Assembly: GCA_900549335.1 (NCBI GenBank)
Contig: UROJ01000025.1
Span: 1 to 10,904, forward strand
Reading direction: 5' to 3'
DNA length: 10,904 nt
DNA from: an uncultured Collinsella sp.
GTDB lineage: Bacteria > Actinomycetota > Coriobacteriia > Coriobacteriales > Coriobacteriaceae
Shown: positions 1 through 7,489 of the stretch, piece by piece
How the letters are laid out: each line of letters opens with the position of its first letter
Position numbering within the stretch: the stretch's first letter is position 1
Translations under genes and position numbers: made by a program
The notes under the pieces: generated by a model
Databases searched by the model: none
What the model saw: the letters and a program-made list of their open reading frames with translations, nothing else
What the model was told of the DNA's origin: nothing

Positions 1-1
1 C

Positions 2-220
2 CTCTATACCGCCGGCCTTCCCGATCCTGAGCTTGTGATTCGCACTTCTGGTGAGCTGCGCCTTTCGAACTATCTGCTGTGGCAGGTGGCTTATTCCGAA
101 TTCTACGTCACCGATACCTATTGGCCCGACTTTGATCGTTGGGGCCTTGTCGACGCCATTTTGGCCTATCAGGGCCGTGACCGTAGGTTTGGTGGTCTGA
201 GCAAGACCGAGGAGGCTTAA
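2..220 (+). CDS. uppS: Undecaprenyl diphosphate synthase (UppS), 3' part only
   Basis: This is the last 72 codons of a cis-prenyltransferase; the 5' part lies outside the window. UppS condenses isopentenyl diphosphate units onto farnesyl diphosphate to make the C55 lipid carrier used in peptidoglycan synthesis; it acts at the cytoplasmic face of the membrane. What is visible is the family's C-terminal signature: [17 protein letters not shown] (from position 35), then [15 protein letters not shown]. The RTSGE and RLSN residues bind the IPP diphosphate in this family. The reading frame is open from position 2, so the GTG at 35 is an internal valine and not a start. The stop TAA is at 218-220. 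The AGGAGG near the end of the gene (210-215) is the ribosome site of the next gene, cdsA, 2 nt downstream, so the two are probably translationally coupled. Identification is secure. Confidence 0.95.
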   Translation, partial: LYTAGLPDPELVIRTSGELRLSNYLLWQVAYSEFYVTDTYWPDFDRWGLVDAILAYQGRDRRFGGLSKTEEA

Positions 221-222
221 TC

Positions 223-1122
223 GTGTCCGATCGTCCCAAGGCAACTGCTCCCAAGACATCTGAGCGCAAGGCTGTCGCTGCGGGAGCGCCCGCAGCGAAG
301 AATGGCACCGGTTCGTGGCTTGCGGGCTTTATCACCCGTGCCGCCGCCGGTATCGTTTACGCCGTTGTCTTTATCCTGTGCCTGGTTTTGGGTATCGTGC
401 CCACGGCCATCTTTGTTTCTGTCATGAGCGGTCTGTGCTGCTATGAGTTTTTCCGTATGACGAGGCTCGATGGCAAGATGGCTAACGAGCGCATGGGTAT
501 CGCTGCCGCCGTACTCTTTCCGCTGTCGGCGTTGGGCGATTCGATGTTGCTGAATGCCCTGCTTTTTGCCCTGATGCTCGCTGTGGGCATTTGGTATGTC
601 TGGTCGCCGCGTACCCGCATCTCTGATGTGGCCGTGACGCTCATGGGTCCCATCTACACTGGCTTTATGCTGTCGGCTATCGTGCTGCTGCGCGATGCCG
701 TGCCCGGTTTTGCCGGCGCCTTGCTTTCGGTGGGCGTTTGCGCGTCCCTTTGGGTCTCCGATTCGTTTGCCTACATCGTGGGCAGCCGTATCGGCAAGCA
801 CAAGATGGTTCCCAAGATCTCTCCTAAAAAGAGCTGGGAGGGATTTGTCGGCGGCATTCTGGGCTCGGTTTTGATTTGGCTCATCCTGTGGGCGACGCAC
901 TTCTACAAACTCAGCCTGCCCTATGCGCTGCTGTGCGGCTTGGTCGTGTCCATCCTGGGCGTTATCGGCGACCTCATTGAGTCGCGCATCAAGCGTGGCG
1001 TGGGCGTCAAGGATTCCGGCAACCTTATCCCGGGCCATGGCGGCATGCTCGACCGTAGCGACTCGCTTATCTTTGGCTGCATTACCGCGCAGCTGCTTTT
1101 GATGATCGGGGGCGTGCTGTAA
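223..1122 (+). CDS. cdsA: Phosphatidate cytidylyltransferase (CDP-diacylglycerol synthase)
   Basis: This integral membrane enzyme converts CTP plus phosphatidic acid to CDP-diacylglycerol, the branch point for phospholipid synthesis. The protein is 299 aa, with an Ala/Lys-rich soluble N-terminus (about residues 1-33) followed by roughly seven to eight hydrophobic segments. The family signature is at residues 254-280: SRIKRGVGVKD, then a PGHGGMLDRSD stretch whose acidic residues bind the metal ions. It is preceded by SPKKSWEGFVGG (200-211), also typical. The start is GTG at 223, chosen because AGGAGG (210-215) sits 7 nt upstream. The stop TAA (1120-1122) overlaps the ATG of dxr by one base, so the two are likely translationally coupled. 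The N-terminal extension before the first membrane segment is longer than in E. coli CdsA and shows no recognisable domain. Confidence 0.95.
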   Translation: MSDRPKATAPKTSERKAVAAGAPAAKNGTGSWLAGFITRAAAGIVYAVVFILCLVLGIVPTAIFVSVMSGLCCYEFFRMTRLDGKMANERMGIAAAVLFPLSALGDSMLLNALLFALMLAVGIWYVWSPRTRISDVAVTLMGPIYTGFMLSAIVLLRDAVPGFAGALLSVGVCASLWVSDSFAYIVGSRIGKHKMVPKISPKKSWEGFVGGILGSVLIWLILWATHFYKLSLPYALLCGLVVSILGVIGDLIESRIKRGVGVKDSGNLIPGHGGMLDRSDSLIFGCITAQLLLMIGGVL

Positions 1123-2309
1123 TGTCATTCCAGACGACGTATGGCTCCGATGGACGCCTTCGTGTTGCCATCCTGGGTTGTACGGGCTCTATCGGCACGC
1201 AGGCACTCGACGTGTGCCGTCAGCATGCCGATCGACTGCAGGTAACGGCGCTGTCCGTCAATTCCAGCACCTCGGAGCTCGTTGCCGCCGCCCGCGAGTT
1301 CTCGGTTCCGGCCGTTGCCGTGGCCGACTCCGCCCACGGTGCGGACGCCGTGCTGCAGGAGCTGCCCGAGGGCACGGAGCTCGGTGTTGGTGCGCAGGCG
1401 GTTTGTGAGCTCGCACGTCGCGATGATGTCGACTGTGTGCTTGTTGCCATTGTGGGCGCTGCCGGGCTCGAAGCGAGCCATGCGGCCTTGACCTCGAATA
1501 AGCGTCTTGCCCTTGCCAACAAGGAGTCCCTCGTCGTCGGTGGCGACTTGCTTATGCCGTTGGCGCAACCGGGCCAGCTTATTCCAGTTGACTCTGAGCA
1601 CTCCGCCATCTACCAGTGCTATCTGGGGGAGAACCCACGCGAGGCTCATTGTATTTGGCTCACCTGCTCGGGCGGTCCGTTCTTTGGCCGCACGCGCGAC
1701 GAGCTCAATCGCGTGACGCGTGCCGATGCCCTCGCACATCCCACGTGGGCCATGGGTGCCAAGATCACCATCGACTCCGCCACCCTCATGAACAAGGGTC
1801 TGGAGCGCATTGAGGCCATGCATCTGTTTAACTGCGACCTCGATTTCATTAACGTGGTCGTGCAACGTCAGTCCAAGATTCACTCTATGGTCGAGTTTGC
1901 CGACGGCTCCGTGATGGCGCATCTCGGTGCTTCCGACATGCGTATTCCCATCCAGTTCGCGTTCTCGTATCCCGAGCGTTGGGATACCCCGGCGCCTCGT
2001 ATCGATTTCCGCGAGCTGGGACAGCTCACGTTTGATGCTGCCGACATGGATACCTTCCGCTGTCTGGCACTGGCCGAGCGTGCCGGCAAGACGGGTGGCA
2101 CCATGCCGTGCGTGCTCAATGCCGCCAACGAGGTCGCCGTCGATGCCTTCCTGCACGATGGCTGCAGCTTTACCGATATCGATCGCATTGTGGAATCCTG
2201 CATGGATGCCCACGATATGCAGGCGGTCGATTCGTTTGAGCAGCTTCGCGACATCGATGCGTGGGCGCGTGAAAAAGCTGCGCAGGCGCTCGCCGCAACC
2301 CGTTCCTAA
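1122..2309 (+). CDS. dxr: 1-deoxy-D-xylulose 5-phosphate reductoisomerase (IspC)
   Basis: Dxr catalyses the first committed step of the MEP isoprenoid pathway: NADPH-dependent rearrangement and reduction of DXP to 2-C-methyl-D-erythritol 4-phosphate. It is cytosolic and is the target of fosmidomycin. The 395-aa length is normal. Visible motifs in order are the dinucleotide loop GCTGSIG (residues 19-25), ALANKESLVVGG (130-141), the metal-binding PVDSEHSA (D157, E159), the phosphate-binding TCSGGPFFGR (181-190) and NKGLERIEAMHLF (third metal ligand E228). These are followed by the conserved QRQSKIHSMVEF and HLGASDMRIPIQ blocks. The start is the ATG embedded in the cdsA stop (TAATG). The upstream site is only a G-run (1108-1112), so translation probably depends on coupling to cdsA. 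All catalytic residues are present. Confidence 0.97.
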   Translation: MSFQTTYGSDGRLRVAILGCTGSIGTQALDVCRQHADRLQVTALSVNSSTSELVAAAREFSVPAVAVADSAHGADAVLQELPEGTELGVGAQAVCELARRDDVDCVLVAIVGAAGLEASHAALTSNKRLALANKESLVVGGDLLMPLAQPGQLIPVDSEHSAIYQCYLGENPREAHCIWLTCSGGPFFGRTRDELNRVTRADALAHPTWAMGAKITIDSATLMNKGLERIEAMHLFNCDLDFINVVVQRQSKIHSMVEFADGSVMAHLGASDMRIPIQFAFSYPERWDTPAPRIDFRELGQLTFDAADMDTFRCLALAERAGKTGGTMPCVLNAANEVAVDAFLHDGCSFTDIDRIVESCMDAHDMQAVDSFEQLRDIDAWAREKAAQALAATRS

Positions 2310-2334
2310 CCCATAAGGATTGCTTTTTCGTTTT

Positions 2335-3696
2335 ATGGATACTGTTCTGAGCGTTCTTTCATCGGTCTTTTGGGGCCTGCTGATGCTTTCCGTCCTCGTG
2401 TTTTTGCACGAGGGCGGCCACTTTTTGGCGGCGCGTGCCTGCGGCGTCCGTGTGACCGAGTTCTTTTTGGGCCTGCCGTGCCGCTTTGACATCCATTACA
2501 CGTCGCGTCGCATTGGAACCAAGTTTGGCGTGACCCCGCTGCTGCTGGGTGGCTACGCTGCCATCTGCGGTATGGATCCGACCGATGTCTCGTGCGCCGA
2601 TCGCGTGCTCGCGGCTATCTACCGTCATGGTCGCGTGACCGTGGCCGACCTTGCTGTCGAGCTCGAGCTTTCCGAGGAGGATGTGCTCGAGGCATGCGCC
2701 TTGCTCTTGGGTTGGGGCTCTATCGCGCCTTGGTATGAGGAAGGGGAGAAGCCCTCGCCGAGCTACTATCCCACCAAGTATCAGACGCTGCCACGAGATG
2801 CGGCGGGTTACACCACCTTTGACGGCCGCCGTTTCGATCGAGAGCATGCGACTACCGAGGGCGATGTGTGGGAGCTGCCGTGCGGCGAGGCCGAGTTCCT
2901 TGCACAAGAGCGTTCGCACACCTATCTTGGCCAGGGCTTTCTCAAGCGCGCCTTTATGCTGCTCGCGGGCATTCTCGTCAATATCCTGACGGGCTTTTTG
3001 CTGCTTATGAGCATCTACTCTATTGCGGGTGTCACCGTGCCGATGGATACCAACGTGATCGGTCAGGTTGACGAGGGGTCTATTGCCGCCAAGGCGGGTA
3101 TCGAGGGCGGCGACGCGATCCTTTCGGTTGACGGAGTATCGTGCTCTACCTGGATGGACGTTTACGATGCCATCGGTAAGGCTGCCGGTAAGGACGATAT
3201 CGCCATCGAGTACGAGCGTGACGGCAAGCAGCATTCGACCGCGGTTGCGCTCAAAGAGGACGAGCGCCTAGGTGTGTATGCCTCTACGCAGGTGGTCCGT
3301 TTAGACCCCATCACGTCGGCTCGACTTTCGTTCTCCTATGTCGTGCAGACAGCGGAGGGCGTGATGCGCCTGCTCCAGCCGCAGCATACGATGGAGATTC
3401 TCGATCAGTCTTCTTCGATCGTGGGCATTAGCGTTATGTCCTCACAGGCTGCTGCTGCCGGCCCTGCCACGTTCCTTTCGTTTGCCGCCCTCATTTCGTT
3501 CTCGCTTGGCTTTATGAACCTGCTGCCCATCCCACCACTCGATGGCGGCAAGCTGGTCATCGAGATCATTCAAAAGATTGCTGGCCGCGAGCTTCCGCTC
3601 AAGGTCCAGACGATTGTGAGCTATGTGGGCATCGCGCTCTTTGTGCTGCTGTTTGTCTATATGCTTCGTTCCGACATCCTTCGATTTATTCTGTAG
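2335..3696 (+). CDS. rseP: RseP-family site-2 intramembrane zinc metalloprotease with an inserted winged-helix-like domain
   Basis: This is an M50/S2P protease, which cleaves membrane-anchored regulators within the bilayer. From ATG 2335 the protein is 453 aa. TM1 (about 5-24) runs into the zinc motif HEGGH (25-29). GVTPLLLGGYAAICGM (65-80) is the membrane-re-entrant strand. TM2 is about 205-232 (FMLLAGILVNI). One PDZ domain follows (about 239-310). The second metal motif is NLLPIPPLDGG (395-405, D403 the ligand), and TM4 is about 427-446. The oddity is some 100 extra residues between GGYAAICGM and TM2 (about 81-195). Their first part (85-131) reads like a winged helix-turn-helix (see finding). 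The start is uncertain: AAGGA (2315-2319) is 15 nt before ATG 2335, while an in-frame TTG at 2320 abuts it and leaves no spacing, so the ATG is preferred. The substrate (an anti-sigma factor or signal peptide) cannot be inferred from this window. Confidence 0.93.
   Translation: MDTVLSVLSSVFWGLLMLSVLVFLHEGGHFLAARACGVRVTEFFLGLPCRFDIHYTSRRIGTKFGVTPLLLGGYAAICGMDPTDVSCADRVLAAIYRHGRVTVADLAVELELSEEDVLEACALLLGWGSIAPWYEEGEKPSPSYYPTKYQTLPRDAAGYTTFDGRRFDREHATTEGDVWELPCGEAEFLAQERSHTYLGQGFLKRAFMLLAGILVNILTGFLLLMSIYSIAGVTVPMDTNVIGQVDEGSIAAKAGIEGGDAILSVDGVSCSTWMDVYDAIGKAAGKDDIAIEYERDGKQHSTAVALKEDERLGVYASTQVVRLDPITSARLSFSYVVQTAEGVMRLLQPQHTMEILDQSSSIVGISVMSSQAAAAGPATFLSFAALISFSLGFMNLLPIPPLDGGKLVIEIIQKIAGRELPLKVQTIVSYVGIALFVLLFVYMLRSDILRFIL
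2578..2752 (+). other. Winged-helix-like insertion domain within RseP
   Basis: These codons (about residues 82-140 of RseP) encode a compact alpha-rich stretch. One helix begins ADRVLAAIYRHG, then VTVADLAVELELSEEDVLEA looks like a helix-turn-helix, and CALLLGWGSIAPWYEEGE looks like the third helix and wing. This spacing is the usual form of MarR/DeoR-like winged helices (short first helix, 'vt.a.La..l.ls...v..al..L...G.i'). It is followed by about 55 further residues with no recognised fold before TM2. From the known topology of RseP (TM1-TM2 loop in the cytosol) the domain should face the cytoplasm beside the active site. The domain call is by eye and has not been confirmed by a profile search. 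Confidence 0.55.
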
Positions 3697-3709
3697 GGGA
3701 GTGTTTGGA

Positions 3710-4792
3710 TTGTCTTTATCCCATCCTTTGCCTCGCGAGTTGACGTGCCCCGTGCATGTGGGCGGCGTGCAGATCGGTGGCGGCGCTCCGGTCGTGGTTC
3801 AGTCCATGACCTGCACCGATACCGCTGATGCCCAGGCAACGCTTGCGCAAGTGTGCGCGTTGGCGCAGGCTGGCTGCGATATCGTGCGCGTGAGCGTGCC
3901 CACCGAGGCCGCGCTTGAGGGTTTTCGCACCATCTGTGCCGAGTCTCCGGTGCCGATTGTCGCCGATATTCACTTTAACCATAAACTCGCCATCGGCGCC
4001 GTCGAGGCTGGTGCCGCCAAGCTTCGCATCAATCCCGGCAATATCGGCGATTGGGCCAAGGTTGACGCGGTGATTGATGCTGCGGGTGCCGCTGGGTGCG
4101 CGATTCGCATTGGCGTGAACGCGGGCTCGCTTGAGCAGGATATCGCCGAGCGCGATGACCTCACGCAGCCCGAAAAGCTCGTGATGTCTAGCGAGCGCTT
4201 TGTGCGGCACTTTGAGGATCGTGGGTTTACCAACATTGTGCTTTCCGCCAAGGCCCATAGCGTACAGACGACGCTCGATACCTATCGAGCCCTGTCGCGT
4301 GAGATTCCACACGTTCCGCTTCATCTGGGCGTTACGGAGGCCGGTACCAAGCTCCAGGGCACCATCAAGAGCTCTGTAGGCTTGGGTATCTTGCTTTCCG
4401 AAGGCATTGGCGACACCATGCGTGTGTCGCTCACAGCTGATCCGGTTGAGGAGCCGCCGGTTGTCTGGGGTATTCTGCAGTCGTTGGGCCTGCGTCGCCG
4501 TGGCCCCGAGATTGTCTCGTGCCCCACGTGCGCCCGCTGCCAGGTTAACCTTATTCCCATTGCCGAGGAGGTTACCGAGCGGCTTAAGAACTACTCCGCG
4601 TCGCTTTCGATCGCTGTGATGGGATGTGCCGTTAATGGCCCCGGCGAGGCTTCTGATGCCGATCTGGGCGTTGCTTGCGGACGTGGTCAGGCCTTGCTCT
4701 TTTCGCATGGCCAGATCATTGGTAAAGTAGCTGAGGACCAAATTGTCGACGCGCTTATGGCAGAGGTCGACAAACTTATTGAGGAGAAATAA
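3710..4792 (+). CDS. ispG: 4-hydroxy-3-methylbut-2-en-1-yl diphosphate synthase (IspG/GcpE)
   Basis: IspG is the penultimate MEP-pathway enzyme. It uses a [4Fe-4S] cluster to reductively open 2-C-methyl-D-erythritol 2,4-cyclodiphosphate to HMBPP. The 360-aa protein shows the N-terminal TIM-barrel strands (VVVQSMTCTDTAD, VPIVADIHFNHKLA, KLRINPGNIG, LHLGVTEAG) and the C-terminal cluster domain. The cluster ligands are C271 and C274 (SCPTCARC), C306 (MGCAVNGPGEA) and E313, which match the E. coli spacing. An additional cysteine (C277) directly follows the CxxC pair. The frame is open back to 3623 inside rseP, but TTG 3710 is chosen because AGGGGAG (3695-3701) lies 8 nt before it; GTG 3701 would overlap that site. 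The stop TAA (4790-4792) directly abuts proS. Confidence 0.96.
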   Translation: MSLSHPLPRELTCPVHVGGVQIGGGAPVVVQSMTCTDTADAQATLAQVCALAQAGCDIVRVSVPTEAALEGFRTICAESPVPIVADIHFNHKLAIGAVEAGAAKLRINPGNIGDWAKVDAVIDAAGAAGCAIRIGVNAGSLEQDIAERDDLTQPEKLVMSSERFVRHFEDRGFTNIVLSAKAHSVQTTLDTYRALSREIPHVPLHLGVTEAGTKLQGTIKSSVGLGILLSEGIGDTMRVSLTADPVEEPPVVWGILQSLGLRRRGPEIVSCPTCARCQVNLIPIAEEVTERLKNYSASLSIAVMGCAVNGPGEASDADLGVACGRGQALLFSHGQIIGKVAEDQIVDALMAEVDKLIEEK

Positions 4793-6514
4793 ATGACTCG
4801 AGCAATGTATATGTCTAAGCTCTATGCGCCGACGCTTAAAGAGGATCCGGCGGACGCTGAGCTCGCCAGCCACCGCCTGCTGCTCCGTGCCGGCATGATC
4901 CGCAAGGAGGCCGCCGGTCTGTATTCTTATCTGCCGCTCGCATGGCGCTCGATCCGCAAGATCGAGAACATCGTGCGCGACGAGATGGATGCTGCCGGCG
5001 CCCAGGAGCTTATGATGCCTATCATGGTCGATGCCGAGCTGTGGCGTGAGTCCGGCCGTATCGATGCCTATGGCAAGGAGCTTGTGCGCTTTGACGACCG
5101 TCATGGTCGCGAGTTCGTCCTGGGCCCCACGCACGAGGAGACCGTCACGGCCCTGGTGCGCAACGAGCTGCGCTCCTACAAACAGCTGCCCGTCAACCTG
5201 TACCACATCCAGGATAAGTTCCGCGACGAGTTCCGTCCCCGCTTTGGCCTGATGCGCGGCCGTGAGTTCATCATGAAGGACGCCTACAGCTTCTCTGCCA
5301 CGCAGGAGAGTCTGCAGGAGGAGTACGACAAGATGAAGCAGGCCTACGCCAACATCTGTGAGCGCTGCTACATCAAGGCCCTGCCCGTTGTCGCCGACTC
5401 CGGCGAGATCGGTGGCGATACCTCCGTCGAGTACATGGCTTTGGCCGACGCCGGCGAGGCTTCGCTCGTCTACTGCGATGATTGCGGCTTCGCCGCCGAC
5501 GATGAGGCTGCAAGCACCAAGGTCATCGTGACCGAGGGTCCTGGCGACGGTACGCTTACCAAGGTCGAGACTCCGGGCATGGGCACCATCGAGGCTGTTG
5601 CTAAGTTCTTTGGGTTCCCCGAGAACGGCACGCGAAAGTCGCTGGCGCTCATCGACGCCGAGGGCAAGCCGGTCGTGGCCATTGTCCCGGGCGACCACGA
5701 GCTCAACGATTGCAAGGCCGAGCATGTCTTTGGCAAGGGCTATCGCATGATGACCGACGAGGAGCTCCAGACCTACGGTCTGCATAAGGGCTTTATCGGA
5801 CCGGTTAACTTGCCCGAGGGCATCCGCCTGGTGTGCGACGAGAGCCTGCGTGAGTCCAAGCAGTGGGCCTGCGGCGCCAACGAGGTCGACTATCACTTTA
5901 CCGGTGCCTGCCCCGAGCGTGACTTTACCGTCGACGAGTGGGCCGACCTGGTCACCGTCGTGGCCGGCGATCCTTGCCCACACTGCGGCAAGCCCCTCTC
6001 CGCTGCTCGCGGTATCGAGGTCTCCCAGGTCTTCCAGCTGGGCACCAAGTATTCCGAGGCCATGGGTGCCACCTTTATGGATGAGGACGGCAAGGAGAAG
6101 CCGCTTATCATGGGTTGCTACGGCGTTGGTGTGTCCCGCTCGCTTGCTGCCGTCGTGGAGCAGCACAACGACGAGCACGGCATCGTCTGGCCGGTCTCCG
6201 TTGCCCCGTACGAGGTCGCGGTGATTCCGCTCGATCCCAAGAAGGAAGAGTGCGCTACCGTCTGCGAGCAGATCGTTGATGGCCTGTGTGCCGAGGGTGT
6301 CGAGGTCGTCGTCGACGATCGCGATGAGCGTCCGGGCTTTAAGTTTGCCGATAACGACCTCATGGGCTTCCCGTATCAGGTGGTTTTGGGCAAGCGCGGC
6401 CTTAAGAATGGCACCGTTGAGCTCAAGGACCGTTCCACGGGCGAGCGCGAGGACGTGGCGATCGACGAGGTCGTCGCCAAGGTTGCCGAGCTTGTTAAGG
6501 CGGCTCGCCGTTAA
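4793..6514 (+). CDS. proS: Prolyl-tRNA synthetase, bacterial type with editing domain
   Basis: ProS is a cytosolic class II aminoacyl-tRNA synthetase that attaches proline to tRNA-Pro. At 573 aa it has the length of the E. coli-like form, which carries an INS editing domain between motifs 2 and 3. Motif 1 is about residues 42-78 (GLYSYLPLAWRSIRKIENIV). Motif 2 is about 143-166 (FRDEFRPRFGLMRGREF, MKDAYSF). The INS domain is about 232-390, with conserved K282. Motif 3 is 440-457 (MGCYGVGVSRSLAAVVEQ). The anticodon-binding domain is about 470-573. Cysteine pairs C228/C231 and C395/C398 bracket the INS domain and may bind zinc; that is inference. ATG 4793 follows the ispG stop with no gap and has GAGGAG 6 nt upstream. 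ATG 4805 and 4811 are possible but lack such a site. Codon choice is strongly biased (GGC, GCC, AAG, GAG), as expected for a well-expressed gene. Confidence 0.97.
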   Translation: MTRAMYMSKLYAPTLKEDPADAELASHRLLLRAGMIRKEAAGLYSYLPLAWRSIRKIENIVRDEMDAAGAQELMMPIMVDAELWRESGRIDAYGKELVRFDDRHGREFVLGPTHEETVTALVRNELRSYKQLPVNLYHIQDKFRDEFRPRFGLMRGREFIMKDAYSFSATQESLQEEYDKMKQAYANICERCYIKALPVVADSGEIGGDTSVEYMALADAGEASLVYCDDCGFAADDEAASTKVIVTEGPGDGTLTKVETPGMGTIEAVAKFFGFPENGTRKSLALIDAEGKPVVAIVPGDHELNDCKAEHVFGKGYRMMTDEELQTYGLHKGFIGPVNLPEGIRLVCDESLRESKQWACGANEVDYHFTGACPERDFTVDEWADLVTVVAGDPCPHCGKPLSAARGIEVSQVFQLGTKYSEAMGATFMDEDGKEKPLIMGCYGVGVSRSLAAVVEQHNDEHGIVWPVSVAPYEVAVIPLDPKKEECATVCEQIVDGLCAEGVEVVVDDRDERPGFKFADNDLMGFPYQVVLGKRGLKNGTVELKDRSTGEREDVAIDEVVAKVAELVKAARR

Positions 6515-6545
6515 TCGACGATTTCGCTTGTAGTTCGATATACGG

Positions 6546-6594
6546 GACGGCCCCGCATTTCTCCAGATAGGGGAGATGCGGGGCCGTCATTTTA
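6546..6594 (+). terminator. Intrinsic terminator of the uppS-proS operon
   Basis: A long GC-rich hairpin starts 31 nt after the proS stop. GACGGCCCCGCAT (from 6546) pairs with ATGCGGGGCCGTC (ending 6588), with further imperfect pairing of the CTCC/GGGAG segments near the loop. TTTT follows at 6590-6593. There is no T-run on the opposite strand side, so it works in the + direction only. Confidence 0.88.
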
Positions 6595-6617
6595 CCTTGC
6601 CTGCGTGCTCAATCGCT

Positions 6618-6660
6618 AAAAGGAAAACCCCACAGCCCATATGAGCTGCGGGGTTTTCTT
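6618..6660. terminator. Bidirectional intrinsic terminator between convergent genes
   Basis: GAAAACCCCACAGC (6623-6636) pairs with GCTGCGGGGTTTTC (6645-6658) with one mismatch around a short loop. On the + strand the stem runs into TTTTCTT (6654-6660). On the - strand it ends in TTTTCCTTTT (complement of 6618-6627). It lies 33 bases beyond the stop of the minus-strand phosphotransferase gene, so its main job is probably to end the adhE/phosphotransferase transcript while backing up the proS terminator. Confidence 0.82.
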
Positions 6661-6692
6661 GTGCCTCCGATGCGAAATAAATCGCTCAGATA

Positions 6693-7457
6693 TTACTGAT
6701 AATCGACGACGTCGATCCAGTTCTTAAGGAACTCATCGTTCACGTTGCGCTTACGAGCGAGCTCGGAAGCGGCGACGATGCTCGTCCACTGACGCACGAC
6801 CTGCATGGGCATGTCGGCGCGGTCGCAGTAGAGCTCCAGGTAGGCCTCGGCCTGGTCCTTGCTGTTGAGGGCAAAGAGCAGGTAGGTGGTGGCAACGTCG
6901 GCAGCAGGGGAGCCCTGGGTAGCGTGTGCCCAGTCGCACACATAGAGCTGGCCGTCGTCGCCGACGATGACGTTGGAGGGGTTGAAGTCGCCGTGGCAGA
7001 CCTTGAACTCCTTAGTCATGCCGTCCAGACGCTCCTGAAGGTTGTAGCGCGTGGTGGCATTGAGCTGATCAAGGCTGTCGATCATGCGGGCGAACTTGTC
7101 GCGCTGACGGTTGAGCAGCGGGGAGGTGTAGCCGTGGATCTCGATCTGGAGGTCGACGAACATCTCGAGGTACTCACCAAAGCGCTGGGGCTCGGCAGTC
7201 ATCTTCTCGGCAAGGGTGGTGCCCGGAACCTTCTCGGTCACGAGCGCCCAGCCGTTGGCGTTCTCGAGCTGGGAAACCTCGAGCGCCTTGGGGCTGCGGA
7301 TGCCGCACTCATTGATGCGGGCAAGATTCAAAGCCTCGTTGAACACGTCGGAGACAGGCTTGGTCTCGTTAAAGACCTTGACGATCTTGTCGCCCAGGTC
7401 GTAAACGACCTTGTTGCCACGGCGGACGAGCTCGGTCTTGGAATCGGGTAGCAGCAT
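6693..7457 (-). CDS. APH/choline-kinase-fold phosphotransferase, substrate unknown
   Basis: This is a 254-aa soluble protein with the core of the protein-kinase-like phosphotransferase superfamily (aminoglycoside phosphotransferase type). Visible elements are a short glycine-poor N-lobe with KIVKVFNE (K27 the likely ATP lysine), E41 on the next helix, and LVTEKVPGTTLAE as hinge (72-84). The catalytic loop is CHGDFNPSNVIV (HGD at 155-157, N162), and the metal-binding D175 is in VCDWAHATQG. All residues needed for phosphotransfer appear present. The start ATG (7455-7457) has AAAGGA 7 nt upstream. It lies 88 nt after adhE on the same strand, with a stem-loop but no clear promoter between, so it may be co-transcribed by read-through. 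It is probably a small-molecule kinase; nothing points to antibiotic resistance specifically, and the substrate cannot be read from the sequence. Confidence 0.78.
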   Translation of the reverse strand: MLLPDSKTELVRRGNKVVYDLGDKIVKVFNETKPVSDVFNEALNLARINECGIRSPKALEVSQLENANGWALVTEKVPGTTLAEKMTAEPQRFGEYLEMFVDLQIEIHGYTSPLLNRQRDKFARMIDSLDQLNATTRYNLQERLDGMTKEFKVCHGDFNPSNVIVGDDGQLYVCDWAHATQGSPAADVATTYLLFALNSKDQAEAYLELYCDRADMPMQVVRQWTSIVAASELARKRNVNDEFLKNWIDVVDYQ

Positions 7458-7489
7458 GGTTGCATCCTTTCAACGATGCGATAGAAGCG

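Noticed and set aside
217..3234. Long minus-strand open frames opposite cdsA (303 aa), dxr (455 aa) and rseP (291 aa)
   Set aside because: They are His/Arg/Gln-rich with no recognisable motifs, lie opposite genes with complete catalytic signatures, and are shadows.
3623..3709. Upstream in-frame extension of ispG into rseP
   Set aside because: The extra 29 residues overlap the rseP membrane segment coding sequence, resemble no IspG N-terminus, and TTG 3710 has a well-placed ribosome site.
3716..6178. An 820-codon open frame antisense to ispG and proS
   Set aside because: It spans two well-identified genes on the other strand, shows no domain, and has the composition expected of an antisense shadow in GC-rich DNA.
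6693..7457. Reading the APH-fold gene as an aminoglycoside resistance gene
   Set aside because: Only the general fold and catalytic residues match. There is no resistance or mobile-element context beside it, and composition matches the host genes.
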